Counted from the stretch's first letter, positions 1 through 9,611 are shown. The stretch: DNA of 64,000 nucleotides from Maribacter aestuarii (GCF_027474845.2 NZ_CP107031.2:3611001-3675000); one strand, 5' to 3'. Translations and numbers: made by a program. The notes: generated by a model not told the origin, from the letters alone.

Positions 1-113
1 TTTTAGGTTGTACCGAAATTCCCTTACTAATTTCACAAGAAGACTGTGATATTGCAGTCATTGACACAACCAAAGAGCACGTTAATGCCGCGCTCAATTT
101 TGCTTTATCTTAA
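1..113 (+). CDS. Asp/Glu racemase-like protein, C-terminal end (partial)
   Basis: An open frame enters from the left edge (codons in phase from base 3) and stops at 111-113. The 36 readable residues begin with LGCTEIPLLI, the motif around the second catalytic cysteine of aspartate/glutamate racemases (PLP-independent, two-cysteine mechanism), followed by a DTTKEHVNAAL helix typical of the end of that family. It lies 25 nt before hisIE on the same strand and could be co-transcribed. HisF was considered because it usually precedes HisIE, but the GCTE motif does not fit it. The N-terminal part is outside the window, so substrate cannot be judged. Confidence 0.6.
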   Translation, partial: LGCTEIPLLISQEDCDIAVIDTTKEHVNAALNFALS

Positions 114-138
114 ATAGGTTTCAACAAGAATAATAAAG

Positions 139-738
139 ATGAAAATAGATTTTAATAAGAACAATAATGGCTTAGTACCTGCCATCATCCAGGATGTCCG
201 AACCAAAAATGTTTTGATGTTGGGCTATATGAATTTAGAAGCATTGGATAGGACCAAGAAAACCGGTAAGGTTACTTTCTATAGTAGATCTAAAAAACGC
301 TTATGGACCAAAGGGGAGGAAAGTGGCAATTTCTTGAATCTGGTGGATATAAAAAATGATTGTGATAATGACACTTTGCTCATTTCGGTCAATCCGGTAG
401 GCCCAACCTGCCATAAAGGTACAGCTACCTGTTGGGCCGAGGATAATGATTCCAATTTTGGCTTTTTCTCTACGCTTGAAGAGACCATCGAACAGCGTAG
501 AACTTCATCAGATGGCGATCAATCCTACGTAGCGTCTTTGTTTGAAAAAGGCATTAATAAAATTGCTCAAAAGGTAGGAGAAGAAGCCGTGGAGACGGTC
601 ATAGAGGCTATGGATAATAATGATGAGCTATTTCTCTACGAAAGTGCCGATTTATTGTTTCACTATATGGTACTGCTTCAAGCCAAAGGTTTTAAACTCC
701 AGGATATTGAATCGGAATTAATGAAAAGAAAAAAATAA
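139..738 (+). CDS. hisIE: Bifunctional phosphoribosyl-AMP cyclohydrolase / phosphoribosyl-ATP pyrophosphatase HisIE
   Basis: This 199-residue protein performs steps 2 and 3 of histidine synthesis in the cytoplasm. The N-terminal HisI half (about 1-105) shows MLGYMN, FYSRSKKRLWTKGEESGN and CDNDT metal-binding segments plus the zinc motif CHKGTATCW. The C-terminal HisE half (about 108-199) shows EQRRTS and KVGEEAVE, the MazG-like metal site. Its length is typical of the fused enzyme. The other his genes are not visible; they may lie to the left, with the racemase-like gene between, or elsewhere. Confidence 0.96.
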   Translation: MKIDFNKNNNGLVPAIIQDVRTKNVLMLGYMNLEALDRTKKTGKVTFYSRSKKRLWTKGEESGNFLNLVDIKNDCDNDTLLISVNPVGPTCHKGTATCWAEDNDSNFGFFSTLEETIEQRRTSSDGDQSYVASLFEKGINKIAQKVGEEAVETVIEAMDNNDELFLYESADLLFHYMVLLQAKGFKLQDIESELMKRKK

Positions 739-788
739 TCTGATTAGCGGCTGGAATAAATCACAACGGTTATGCGGGTGGCCCAGCA

Positions 789-1235
789 TTATTTTGGAGA
801 GCTTTGCCAAATGATGTTCATGATTTTCCATTGTCCGTCCACTTTAGCCAGGTGGAATAAATCTATTCCCCATTCAGCCGTAAGTTTGGCCGTTGCGGTC
901 TTATCGTTTACTTCATAAATTAAAATTTCCTTAGGCGAGTCGGGAGTTATCCGGTTCCCATCTTTGTTCCATGAACCTGCCAAATCATACAACTGTTGAT
1001 AGGTCATCGGCAAATTATCCCTGTAGGCACTAGACTTGTCATCATACCAATAACCAATTTTTCGTAGTGTGGTATCCACGCTGCGTTCAATTTTAGAAGG
1101 GTCTACCTCATATAGCGCGTTTACGTAATCTTCGATTGCAGATTGTACCGAAGCTTTGTCAGTATTTTGACTTGAAACTATTGAAGTGCAACAGACCAGG
1201 ATGGCAAATAATATAAGCTTAGCGTAGTTTTTCAT
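789..1235 (-). CDS. Secreted NTF2-like (SnoaL / lumazine-binding type) protein
   Basis: A 148-residue protein with an N-terminal signal peptide (KLILFAILVCCTSIVSS, cleavage likely before QNTDK). The remainder has the alpha+beta pattern of NTF2-like proteins: an initial helix (VQSAIEDYVNALYEVD), an HPTLxKIG-like segment here reading DTTLRKIGYW, and a final WKIMNIIWQ strand. This resembles the putative lumazine-binding / DUF4440-like group common in Flavobacteriaceae. No catalytic residues can be assigned, so substrate and role are unknown. It is transcribed convergently with hisIE. Confidence 0.7.
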   Translation of the reverse strand: MKNYAKLILFAILVCCTSIVSSQNTDKASVQSAIEDYVNALYEVDPSKIERSVDTTLRKIGYWYDDKSSAYRDNLPMTYQQLYDLAGSWNKDGNRITPDSPKEILIYEVNDKTATAKLTAEWGIDLFHLAKVDGQWKIMNIIWQSSPK

Positions 1236-1359
1236 TTCGATTTTAAATAGGACTTTAAAATTACAACAATTAGCATGTGTATCAAAGTGTTACAATTTAT
1301 GCATTTAGAACACTGATGGTCAAAGGCCCATTATGGTTCACCTTTCAATAATTTTTAAA

Positions 1360-2166
1360 TCACCACCAAACCACAAAGAATTTCTCAAAAGTATTTTCGG
1401 ACTTTTTCACCCAGACCATGGGTGCATTTTCTTTCAGCATTTTTAGATTGATGTCCATTAATGTTTGAAAATGGGAACACCACTGCACATCCCCATGTGG
1501 TGTTACCACCCATTCGGATTTGAAGGGAATATAATACTGATACGGTTTAAACTCATTTGTGTTAAACTCATCAAATTTTAGCCAATATCCTTCTATACAC
1601 CCTTTTTCAAGAGGTCGTATATGAACTTTTTTAGTACCATAGGGCGAGAAGAGTTGGGCTTTGTAACAGGTTCGCTGCTCAATATCATTGCTATTTAATC
1701 CTTGTATAGCCAACGCGTCCCTTCCTGATTCAGAATAGATTAAGGCAAACTGCTCATCCCGTATTTTTTCCATTTTGGTAAAGAACATATCCCGTTTGTT
1801 AGGGCCCATTAGCTGATGAATGGGCTCCGTTATCTCTGGATTTATAATGTAAAACTTATAGGTAAGTTCAATATGGAGCAAAACTTGAGTCGCCAAATCG
1901 CGAATTATAAAATCTATTTCACCTATTGTTCTTTTGCCAATTTTGACGGGAAGATTGTGTATTAAAACCTCGTACGTATAAGAACTCTCTAAGAGCTGCT
2001 TGAAAACATATTCCATCTGATGTCCCAATCGAATGTTTTGGGGAATCGCTGTTGTTGTAAGTGCTTTTGTATCAATTTCCGGAAAATTAAATTGTTTTAT
2101 TCCAAACTGCTCGTTTTTCCAGAGTGCAGGCGTATTTAAAAATCCAATACATTGTTCAAATACCAT
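1360..2166 (-). CDS. DUF1853 family protein
   Basis: A 268-residue soluble protein with no signal peptide. It matches the DUF1853 pattern: an early FLNTPALW segment, a central VGKRTIGEIDFIIRD-like core (residues ~75-100) followed by IELTYKFYI, and GPNKRDMFFTKM. The acidic and lysine residues in GEIDFI and IELTYKFY look like a PD-(D/E)XK nuclease-type core (E/D...ExK), which is an inference. It stands alone between two opposite transcription units, divergent from the VWA gene by 77 nt. Biological role is unknown. Confidence 0.75.
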   Translation of the reverse strand: MVFEQCIGFLNTPALWKNEQFGIKQFNFPEIDTKALTTTAIPQNIRLGHQMEYVFKQLLESSYTYEVLIHNLPVKIGKRTIGEIDFIIRDLATQVLLHIELTYKFYIINPEITEPIHQLMGPNKRDMFFTKMEKIRDEQFALIYSESGRDALAIQGLNSNDIEQRTCYKAQLFSPYGTKKVHIRPLEKGCIEGYWLKFDEFNTNEFKPYQYYIPFKSEWVVTPHGDVQWCSHFQTLMDINLKMLKENAPMVWVKKSENTFEKFFVVWW

Positions 2167-2243
2167 AGGAGCGAAGTTAATACAAACCTTTAAGTTTTCT
2201 TAAAATCAGTTATTGTCACTCTCAAATAACTTATTTTTATACT

Positions 2244-3404
2244 ATGGCTATGAATATGAGAAATGGGTTTCGATTTGTCCCCTATGAAGCTCCGGAACAA
2301 ACTCCCTTTGATAAACTGTTTGATATTTTTCAGGAATTGATCACCCATACTTCGGGTGATTTCGATGAAGCTATTGATTGGTTGCGAGAATTGGACAAGG
2401 AATACGAATTAACGGACGAGAATTACACTATAGATGACTTTATAGAAGACCTGAAGGCCAAGGGCTATATCCGCGAAGAATTTGAGGATGGTGGTGGCGA
2501 AATGGGTGAAGAGGGAGATGAAGGAGATGGTAAAGGAAACGGTACGATTTCTATTACCGCTAAAATGGAACGCATCATACGTCAGCGTGCACTAGACCAA
2601 ATTTTTGGAAAATTGAAGCGTAGTGGTGCAGGAAACCACAAAACAGGTAAGTCCGGGTTAGGCGATGAGCATACGGGTGACTTAAGGGAATATCGATATG
2701 GAGATGGTTTGGAGCATATTTCGATGACGGAAAGTCTGAAAAACGCGCAAGTAAATCATGGTATCGGCAGCTTTCATCTCAGTGAAGAGGATTTAGTAGT
2801 AGAGGATACGCAGTACAAGGCACAGATGAGCACCATACTTATGATTGACATTAGTCATAGTATGATTTTATACGGGGAGGATAGGATTACACCTGCCAAA
2901 AAAGTAGCCATGGCCCTTTCTGAGTTGATTACAACGCGTTATCCGAAGGACACTTTAGATATCTTGGTTTTTGGTAACGATGCTTGGCCTATTCCAATTA
3001 AGGATTTACCCTATTTAAAAGTAGGGCCCTACCATACGAACACCGTAGCCGGACTTCAGTTGGCCATGGATATGCTACGAAGAAAACGCAACACGAACAA
3101 GCAGATTTTCATGATTACCGACGGTAAGCCTAGTTGTTTGCGCATGCAGGACGGGACCTATTATAAGAACAGTGTAGGGTTAGACGATTATATCGTTGAG
3201 AAATGCTATAACATGGCACGCCAAGCGAGAAAGCTCCATATTCCCATAACAACGTTCATGATTGCCCAAGACCCCTATTTGATGCAATTTATTAGGCATT
3301 TTACCGAGGCCAATAAGGGTAAAGCATTTTTCACAGGTCTAAAAGGCTTGGGAGAAATGATTTTTGAGGATTATGAATCTAATAGACGAAAAAAATTGAA
3401 ATAA
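2244..3404 (+). CDS. VWA domain-containing protein (MoxR/Mg-chelatase partner)
   Basis: A 386-residue cytoplasmic protein. The N-terminal half is acidic and glycine-rich (about residues 75-100). The C-terminal half (about 190-375) is a von Willebrand A domain with a MIDAS motif DISHS, a downstream threonine and DGKPS. It is followed after 60 nt by a MoxR-type AAA+ ATPase on the same strand, the classic arrangement in which the ATPase and metal-binding VWA protein act together as a remodelling or metal-insertion chaperone (as in ChlI/ChlD). No client gene is adjacent, so the target is not known. Confidence 0.85.
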   Translation: MAMNMRNGFRFVPYEAPEQTPFDKLFDIFQELITHTSGDFDEAIDWLRELDKEYELTDENYTIDDFIEDLKAKGYIREEFEDGGGEMGEEGDEGDGKGNGTISITAKMERIIRQRALDQIFGKLKRSGAGNHKTGKSGLGDEHTGDLREYRYGDGLEHISMTESLKNAQVNHGIGSFHLSEEDLVVEDTQYKAQMSTILMIDISHSMILYGEDRITPAKKVAMALSELITTRYPKDTLDILVFGNDAWPIPIKDLPYLKVGPYHTNTVAGLQLAMDMLRRKRNTNKQIFMITDGKPSCLRMQDGTYYKNSVGLDDYIVEKCYNMARQARKLHIPITTFMIAQDPYLMQFIRHFTEANKGKAFFTGLKGLGEMIFEDYESNRRKKLK

Positions 3405-3464
3405 TTTAGGATTAGCTATAAAAACGTTATTCGATTATTGAAATAGAAAAAAGACTAAAAAAAT

Positions 3465-4934
3465 ATGAAATTGAATCACAATAAAATCAATACCCTCGGC
3501 GCGTTAAAAGAAGCGGGTTACGAAACCAAAAGCATAAAGGATGAACTCCGTGATAACCTGCGTGAAAAGATAAAGAACGGGGGAGAAACGTTTACCGGGG
3601 TATGGGGCTATGAAAATTCCGTTATTCCAGAATTGGAGCGTGCCATTCTCTCACGACATAACATTAACTTACTTGGGCTCCGCGGACAAGCAAAAACACG
3701 TTTGGCCAGATTAATGGTCAATCTTTTGGACGAGTGGATTCCCGTGGTGGAGGGTTCGGAAATAAACGACGACCCGTTAAAGCCTATGTCTAGATATGCC
3801 CGGGAACTTATTAAAGAAAAGGGAGACAAAACTCCCATCTCATGGTTACACCGGGATGAACGGTTTTACGAGAAGTTGGCTACGCCAGATGTTACCGTGG
3901 CCGATTTAATCGGGGATGTAGACCCTATTAAAGCAGCCAACTTAAAGTTATCCTATGCTGATGATCGAGTCATCCATTTTGGGATGATACCAAGAGCTAA
4001 CCGTTGTATTTTCGTCATAAACGAACTTCCGGATTTGCAGGCAAGGATTCAAGTATCACTCTTTAATATTTTGGAAGAAGGTGACATTCAAATAAGAGGC
4101 TTTAAATTGCGATTACCGTTGGATATTCAGTTTGTATTTACGGCAAACCCAGAGGATTACACAAATAGGGGCAGTATCGTGACGCCTTTAAAGGATAGAA
4201 TTGGTTCTCAAATATTGACCCATTACCCGGATGATATTAATACGGCCCGAAAGATAACGGAACAGGAGTCCAAATTGGACATCAGACAATCTGAGGCGGT
4301 ATATGTCCCGGACATTGCCAAGGATTTATTGGAGCAAATCAGTTTTGAAGCAAGGAATAGCGAATATGTAGATGCTAAAAGTGGCGTGAGTGCTCGGACA
4401 TCCATTACGGCCTTTGAGAACTTATTAAGTACGGCAGAAAGAAGGGCCTTATTGACTGGAGCGGATAAAACCATGGTCCGTCTAAGCGATTTTCTTGGGG
4501 TTATCCCTGCTATTACAGGAAAAATTGAGTTGGTATATGAAGGGGAGCAGGAGGGAGCGGACGGAGTCGCCGCAATCTTAATCGATGATGCCGTAAAATC
4601 CCTTTTTCCTGAGTATTTCCCCAAAATAAATAAGTTGGAACGAAAGGATGACGAAACACCCTATGATGAACTGCTTCATTGGTTTTTTCAAGGGGAAGGT
4701 TTTGAACTTTTGGATGATTTTACGGATGAGGAATACAAAAGGACATTGGATAGTATTCCTGAACTAAACGCGTTGCTTAAAAGACACCAGCCAGATTTCC
4801 CTGAGGAAGACACGTATTTCTTGAAGGAACTAGTGCTTTGGGGTCTAGTTGCTTATAAAAAACTAAATAAAAATCGGTTTACCGAAGGTTATCAATTCAA
4901 AGATCTATACGGGAGTTTTATTAGCGGACTGTAA
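3465..4934 (+). CDS. MoxR / magnesium-chelatase-type AAA+ ATPase
   Basis: A 489-residue ATPase. Walker A reads GLRGQAKT (residues ~71-78), with the alanine usual in MoxR proteins; Walker B-like segment CIFVINELPDL and sensor 1 in FVFTANPEDYTNRG follow, and PLKDRIGSQI is the arginine-finger region typical of ChlI-like proteins. It forms a pair with the upstream VWA gene. A clear intrinsic terminator follows 10 nt after the stop codon, so the two genes probably make a complete transcription unit. The exact substrate is unknown. Confidence 0.88.
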   Translation: MKLNHNKINTLGALKEAGYETKSIKDELRDNLREKIKNGGETFTGVWGYENSVIPELERAILSRHNINLLGLRGQAKTRLARLMVNLLDEWIPVVEGSEINDDPLKPMSRYARELIKEKGDKTPISWLHRDERFYEKLATPDVTVADLIGDVDPIKAANLKLSYADDRVIHFGMIPRANRCIFVINELPDLQARIQVSLFNILEEGDIQIRGFKLRLPLDIQFVFTANPEDYTNRGSIVTPLKDRIGSQILTHYPDDINTARKITEQESKLDIRQSEAVYVPDIAKDLLEQISFEARNSEYVDAKSGVSARTSITAFENLLSTAERRALLTGADKTMVRLSDFLGVIPAITGKIELVYEGEQEGADGVAAILIDDAVKSLFPEYFPKINKLERKDDETPYDELLHWFFQGEGFELLDDFTDEEYKRTLDSIPELNALLKRHQPDFPEEDTYFLKELVLWGLVAYKKLNKNRFTEGYQFKDLYGSFISGL

Positions 4935-4944
4935 AATAACAGAG

Positions 4945-4969
4945 CCCTTCCAAATGGAAGGGTTTTTTC
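4945..4969 (+). terminator. Rho-independent terminator after the MoxR ATPase gene
   Basis: A 7-bp perfect stem (CCCTTCC/GGAAGGG) with an AAAT loop is followed directly by six T residues. It begins 10 nt beyond the stop codon of the ATPase gene. Confidence 0.85.
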
Positions 4970-5154
4970 TTAGCACTAATACTTCCCATCCTAAGCTCAA
5001 TAATCTAGGGTGTCGCAATAAAAGGACTTCATCAAAAATTGTTTGCTTAGCATTTCAAGCCCAAAATCGATTAGCGGTAGTACGAAAGAGGGACTACTTA
5101 GAAAAGGAAGATTAAATTTAAATTGAATTCGGGTTTATGCAAAGGATACCGTAC

Positions 5155-5637
5155 CTACTTCCAGCTATCTACGTGTTGGTTCATATCGTCAAAAAGATAA
5201 TTACCAACTACTTCTTTCCGATAACTAAAAGCCAATAAAGTGAGGCCAATAAGGAATAGATGCAACGTAAAAATGAGTATTCCTAAAGGGAGAAAGGTGC
5301 CAGGTATGAGGTGATTTTCAAATTCACCATAGGAAATAAGAATGAAGAGATTATCAAACAACTTATAGGCATAAACAAAAAGAATAATGTATAGGGAATA
5401 TTCCAAATTCCGCATGGGAGGATCACTCAATTCATCCTCCTTAATCTTGAACCATAGAACGTAAAGGAAAATGAAGTGCACTATGGTAAGAATTGGAAAT
5501 ATATAATTGTCTATTTTGAAGAAATAAAATTTATTGGTGTAAAGGCCATAAAAACTAAAGATATTTAAAATAACAAGTACCGCTATTGAGATGAACAAAG
5601 TGCGTTTCCAAGGTAAAATTCCTTTAATGAAATTCAT
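5155..5637 (-). CDS. Hypothetical four-helix membrane protein
   Basis: A 160-residue protein with about four hydrophobic segments (residues ~11-32, 43-63, 82-102, 113-138), separated by a charged loop KIKEDELSD. I do not recognise the family. Many of its codons are AT-rich, like its neighbours. It lies 146 nt downstream of the DUF418 gene on the same strand and might be its distal partner, but the spacing argues against tight coupling. No function is proposed. Confidence 0.6.
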   Translation of the reverse strand: MNFIKGILPWKRTLFISIAVLVILNIFSFYGLYTNKFYFFKIDNYIFPILTIVHFIFLYVLWFKIKEDELSDPPMRNLEYSLYIILFVYAYKLFDNLFILISYGEFENHLIPGTFLPLGILIFTLHLFLIGLTLLAFSYRKEVVGNYLFDDMNQHVDSWK

Positions 5638-5782
5638 ATTAAAAAGTTTCGCGGTCTTGGGGAACCAATTGTGGAGCTCTAAGAACGCATACCGAATTGA
5701 ATTATTTTAAAAATTTCGACGAAAAACCTCTTATACCGAACATCCTTCCTTCAGGCACTTCGCAGTCTTTCAAAAATACAAT

Positions 5783-6997
5783 TTAAGCCTTTTCCTTTCG
5801 AATTTTAAACCATTTAAAGTAGGTGGCACTTCGCCATAACCATTCCAAGGGACCGTAGGTAAAATAAGAGAGCCACAATTTGCTAAATATTACCTGCAGC
5901 CCAATAATCAACAGTGCTAAAAGAAAAGCAGAACTATTGGGTATTGTTCCTAAATAACCCAAACCCCACCCAAAAAATATGAACGTACCGATAATACTCT
6001 GGATAAAATAATTCGTCAATGCCATTTTACCATAGGGTACAAAAATATTTAGCACTCGTTCTCCCCAATTTTTGCGGTATGCAATCACAAAAACACAAAT
6101 CAATATAAAAGTCATAAAGATATTGTTCAAATCCACAAACGTCAGACCCAACATGCTCAACCAATTGTCAAACTTTACTTCAGGACCCAGCTGTGAAAAC
6201 ACTAGAATTACCAAACCAAGGGAAACGAAGAAACCAACGATCGAGTAAATGAGCACCTTTTTTGTTTCACTTGTCAATTCCCTGAAATTTTCAAAAAATC
6301 TTAAACGACCTACCACCATTCCCAAAAGGAAAAAACCGAAGGTAATATAGCCACGTGAGAATACCCCGAGTTGAAAGTCCATTTTCATCAAGTGCCCTTC
6401 CACCGCATTGGTTTTAAAAACATCCCAAAGACTTCCATGCTGTATAGCTTCAAAATATGACAGCACTAGGGGACTATTGGGGCTAAAATCTCCAGGAATG
6501 AAAATATTACCCCCGTGGGTTATAAGAAATACGGTAAATCTGCCAAGTCCTATGAACATTAAACCTGTAAAAATTAATACCCATTTATTGGAAACTTTAT
6601 AAAAGAGTACCAGAAAAACACCCAAAAGCGCATAAACCGTTAAAATATCACCCCGATAAAACAAGCTGTGGACGTAGCCAATTAGGAATAATAACACCAG
6701 TCGCCAGATGAAGCGACCAATAAAGTTATCTTCTCCTTCTTTTTTGCGATTCAACTGCAAGTAAAAGCTAAGTCCAAACAGAAAGGAGAACAGGGCAAAG
6801 AACTTACCCCTCAAAAAAAGGAAAATAAACCCATCGACGATACTATCCAAAATTCCTATATGCGTTCCTTGCATCGTATTTTCTGGGGTAGGAGCGCCCA
6901 CGTAATTTTCTACAATATGAACGATTACGATTCCGGCCAAGGCAAAACCACGGAGCGCATCTACTATGTTGATACGCTGATTAACAATTGCTTTCAT
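5783..6997 (-). CDS. DUF418 family integral membrane protein (YeiB-like)
   Basis: A 404-residue polytopic protein that starts INIVDALRGFALAGIVIVHI, the signature opening of the DUF418/YeiB and acyltransferase-3-like families. It has about ten transmembrane segments, and the conserved C-terminal region (WGLGYLG... PLEWLWRSATY) is the DUF418 domain proper. Members are thought to sit in the inner membrane and may transfer or move acyl groups, but no reaction is proven. Its length is typical. The stop lies in the 146-nt spacer before the 160-residue membrane gene. Confidence 0.85.
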   Translation of the reverse strand: MKAIVNQRINIVDALRGFALAGIVIVHIVENYVGAPTPENTMQGTHIGILDSIVDGFIFLFLRGKFFALFSFLFGLSFYLQLNRKKEGEDNFIGRFIWRLVLLFLIGYVHSLFYRGDILTVYALLGVFLVLFYKVSNKWVLIFTGLMFIGLGRFTVFLITHGGNIFIPGDFSPNSPLVLSYFEAIQHGSLWDVFKTNAVEGHLMKMDFQLGVFSRGYITFGFFLLGMVVGRLRFFENFRELTSETKKVLIYSIVGFFVSLGLVILVFSQLGPEVKFDNWLSMLGLTFVDLNNIFMTFILICVFVIAYRKNWGERVLNIFVPYGKMALTNYFIQSIIGTFIFFGWGLGYLGTIPNSSAFLLALLIIGLQVIFSKLWLSYFTYGPLEWLWRSATYFKWFKIRKEKA

Positions 6998-7082
6998 GAT
7001 TGATTGTTTATGATTGATGTCCTAAAACTAAATTAACGTTGACTAACTAGACTTAAAGGCCTGGCTGGAAACATTTTAAAAT

Positions 7083-7105
7083 AAAAAGGGAGCTTTTGCT
7101 CCCCT
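7083..7105 (-). terminator. Rho-independent terminator for the 7.1-kb membrane gene
   Basis: Read on the minus strand, GGGAGC-AAAA-GCTCCC forms a 6-bp GC-rich stem with a four-base loop followed by a run of T. It starts about 20 nt past the stop of the gene ending at 7126. Confidence 0.75.
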
Positions 7106-7125
7106 TACGAATTTTTTAAGAACAA

Positions 7126-7563
7126 TTAATTGAGCCATTGTTCTGCCGATGCCTTTCTCGCGAAAAAAACGAGTGCGATTCCAATTACTATTACCACAAT
7201 TGGCATTACCATTGCGCCAGGACCATAAACCTCAAAGCTATTGCTCATAAAGAAAGCATAAGACATTTGCCCCAATATGCCGACCAAAGAAATTATAAGT
7301 ATGGGAACGGCCCACTTCTTTCGTAATAATAAGGCAACACTACCCAAAGCACCGCCCCAAACGGCTAGTGCGAACGCACCTGTAACCCATACGGGTTGGG
7401 ATTCAATAAGCAAGCGTTCCGCCTCTGGCATTTTTCCAATATCCTCAGGAGTCATGAAAGCTTGAGCGAGATAAGCTACAACTCCCGATAAATTCCAAAG
7501 TAGCGCCAACACGCTAACGACCCAAAACCACGCCGGTGGTTTAATTCTTGTTTCAGTTGTCAT
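7126..7563 (-). CDS. Small polytopic membrane protein
   Basis: A 145-residue protein with four predicted membrane helices (about 11-33, 57-78, 84-108, 115-138). It opens with a tryptophan-rich segment PPAWFWVVSVLALLWNLSGV. Similar proteins are common in Flavobacteriaceae, and some carry loose labels such as sugar transporter; nothing here supports a transport substrate. It has its own terminator downstream and stands alone. Confidence 0.65.
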   Translation of the reverse strand: MTTETRIKPPAWFWVVSVLALLWNLSGVVAYLAQAFMTPEDIGKMPEAERLLIESQPVWVTGAFALAVWGGALGSVALLLRKKWAVPILIISLVGILGQMSYAFFMSNSFEVYGPGAMVMPIVVIVIGIALVFFARKASAEQWLN

Positions 7564-7663
7564 AATTAATTGGTTTAGATTGTTTTACACGGTAAAGTAC
7601 AAAAAAAGTGGTAATTGATATTTATTATGAGAATGCACCTATTTTTACCACAAATCTGTTTTT

Positions 7664-8455
7664 ATGAGTAAAGAATACTTTAACTATATAGTGCGAATTC
7701 AATATCTCGGTTTTCGATATAGTGGATGGCAAATTCAACCGGGACAACGCACGGTCGAAGGTATGCTCATCAAGACATTGAAATTTATACTTCCGGATGT
7801 AGAAGTAAAAATTTTAGCTTCAGGTAGAACGGACGCCAAAGTATCGGCTCTGGATGCTGTATTTGAATTATTCGTTGCCGACAACCCCTTAACGAAATTG
7901 GAACAACTTTTAAAAACATTCAATGACAACCTTCCACCGGATATTCGGATAATGGAAATAAACCTAAAGGATTCCGATTTCAATATCATTCAACATGCCA
8001 AAAGAAAAGAGTATCTGTACCTATTTTCCTTTGGGGAGAAAAACCATCCATTTTGTGCGCCGTTTATGGCAAACGTAATAGACGAATTAAATATTGATGT
8101 AATGATAGAAGCCGCCACCTTATACGAGGGCGAACATAATTTCTCCTCCTATACCGCAAATTTGAAGCCCAATACCCAAGTGGTCAGACACATCGATACT
8201 TGCCGAATTGAAGAGAATACCATCCTGACGGCTAATTTCTTTCCAAAAAAGAGCTATGTTCTTAGAATAGTGGGAGCGGGATTCATGCGCTATCAGATTA
8301 GAATGATTATGGGAGCGCTACTGGAATTGGGCAAAGGCCATCTTACTTTAGACCAAATCAAAGATTCTCTCAATCCAGAAAAAGGTATAGTGCTAAACTC
8401 GATTGCCCCTGGCTCCGGACTCATCTTAAACAGTGTGAAATACACAAAGGGATAG
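7664..8455 (+). CDS. TruA-family tRNA pseudouridine synthase (divergent paralogue)
   Basis: A 263-residue protein with the TruA fold. The catalytic aspartate is present in SGRTDAKVSAL (residues ~50-60), the conserved tyrosine in KRKEYLYLF, and the RNA-binding C-terminal region GAGFMRYQIRMIMGALLELGKG matches TruA well. Canonical TruA has GRTDxGVHA, whereas this protein has AKVSA, losing both the glycine and the histidine. It is either the only TruA of the genome or a second, retargeted paralogue. The enzyme would modify uridines of the tRNA anticodon arm. corA follows after 37 nt. Confidence 0.8.
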   Translation: MSKEYFNYIVRIQYLGFRYSGWQIQPGQRTVEGMLIKTLKFILPDVEVKILASGRTDAKVSALDAVFELFVADNPLTKLEQLLKTFNDNLPPDIRIMEINLKDSDFNIIQHAKRKEYLYLFSFGEKNHPFCAPFMANVIDELNIDVMIEAATLYEGEHNFSSYTANLKPNTQVVRHIDTCRIEENTILTANFFPKKSYVLRIVGAGFMRYQIRMIMGALLELGKGHLTLDQIKDSLNPEKGIVLNSIAPGSGLILNSVKYTKG

Positions 8456-8492
8456 GTATGGGTTTTAGTATATTTAAACAAATTTTTTAACA

Positions 8493-9587
8493 ATGGCCAG
8501 AAAACGGAAACTTGCAATTCCTAAAATAAAGAGAAAAACCTCCCGTGTACAAGGAAAAATGGGAAAAGCCCCAGGTACCGTTAGTTACCTGGGCACTAAA
8601 GAAAAAACACCTAGTATCATCTATGCTACGGAGTATGACAGTGAAGGTTTCGAACTCACGGAACTTACCGATATTGGAGAGATAGTAAAACTCAAAAATA
8701 CGGAGCGGACCGATTGGATAAACGTTGTTGGTATAACCGATGAACCGTTCATTGAGGAATTGGGAAAGGCCTTTGGCTTGAATCCTTTGGTCATGGAGGA
8801 TGCCATTAATACAGAACAGCGCCCTAAAATAGATGAGTACGAAAACTACATTTTTGGGGTATTCCGGATGCTGTACTTAAATACGGACGATCAAATTGTT
8901 GGGGAACACATCGCCATGGTGCTTTTAGACAATTGTGTACTGGTCTTTCAAGAAGTAAGGGAAGATGTTTTTGACGGGGTACGAAACCGTATCCAGTCCA
9001 AGTTGGGAAGGATACGCTCCAGGGGTGCGGACTATTTATTTTTCGCCCTTTTGGACGCCATCATAGACAATTATTTCTTGGTTCTGGAGCAAATCAATCA
9101 TAGGATAGAGGTGTTGGAGGAAGAGGTCTACTCCAATCCCAAGCCTGAGGTCGCACAGCGAATCCAACAATTAAAGAAAGAAGTCCTAAAAGTGAGACGT
9201 TGGATTTTTCCGGTCAAAGAACTCATTAGTCGACTTATAGATTCCGAACACCCATTAATTCAACAGGATACCAAGCTCTTTCTAAGGGATGCCTTGGACC
9301 ATACCTTGGAAATCAATGAAAGTCTTCAAATTTATAGGGAAATGAGCATGAGCCTTATGGAAATGTACATGAGCAACATGAGTAATAAGATGAACGAGGT
9401 AATGAAGGTGCTTACCATTATGGCATCCATCTTTATTCCCTTAACCTTTATCGCCGGTATTTACGGGATGAACTTCGACCATATTCCAGAGCTTCATTGG
9501 GAGTATGGCTATTTCTACGTGTGGGGGCTGATGATTGCTTTGTTCTTGGGGATGTTAATTTATTTTAAGAAAAAGGATTGGCTTTAA
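8493..9587 (+). CDS. corA: Magnesium/cobalt transporter CorA
   Basis: A 364-residue inner-membrane protein with a long cytoplasmic alpha/beta N-terminal region (to ~300) and two C-terminal transmembrane helices. The signature YGMNF of CorA channels sits between them (residues ~326-330), and the short C-tail ends in basic KKKDWL. CorA forms pentameric Mg2+ channels. The first ~35 residues are strongly basic, which is usual in flavobacterial members. It lies 37 nt after the truA-like gene and may share its transcript. Confidence 0.94.
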   Translation: MARKRKLAIPKIKRKTSRVQGKMGKAPGTVSYLGTKEKTPSIIYATEYDSEGFELTELTDIGEIVKLKNTERTDWINVVGITDEPFIEELGKAFGLNPLVMEDAINTEQRPKIDEYENYIFGVFRMLYLNTDDQIVGEHIAMVLLDNCVLVFQEVREDVFDGVRNRIQSKLGRIRSRGADYLFFALLDAIIDNYFLVLEQINHRIEVLEEEVYSNPKPEVAQRIQQLKKEVLKVRRWIFPVKELISRLIDSEHPLIQQDTKLFLRDALDHTLEINESLQIYREMSMSLMEMYMSNMSNKMNEVMKVLTIMASIFIPLTFIAGIYGMNFDHIPELHWEYGYFYVWGLMIALFLGMLIYFKKKDWL

Positions 9588-9611
9588 CATAATTTAAGTT
9601 AAATTAATTCC

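Noticed and set aside
1..113. The left-edge gene as hisF
   Set aside because: HisF often precedes HisIE, but the visible sequence has the GCTE motif of Asp/Glu racemases and not HisF motifs.
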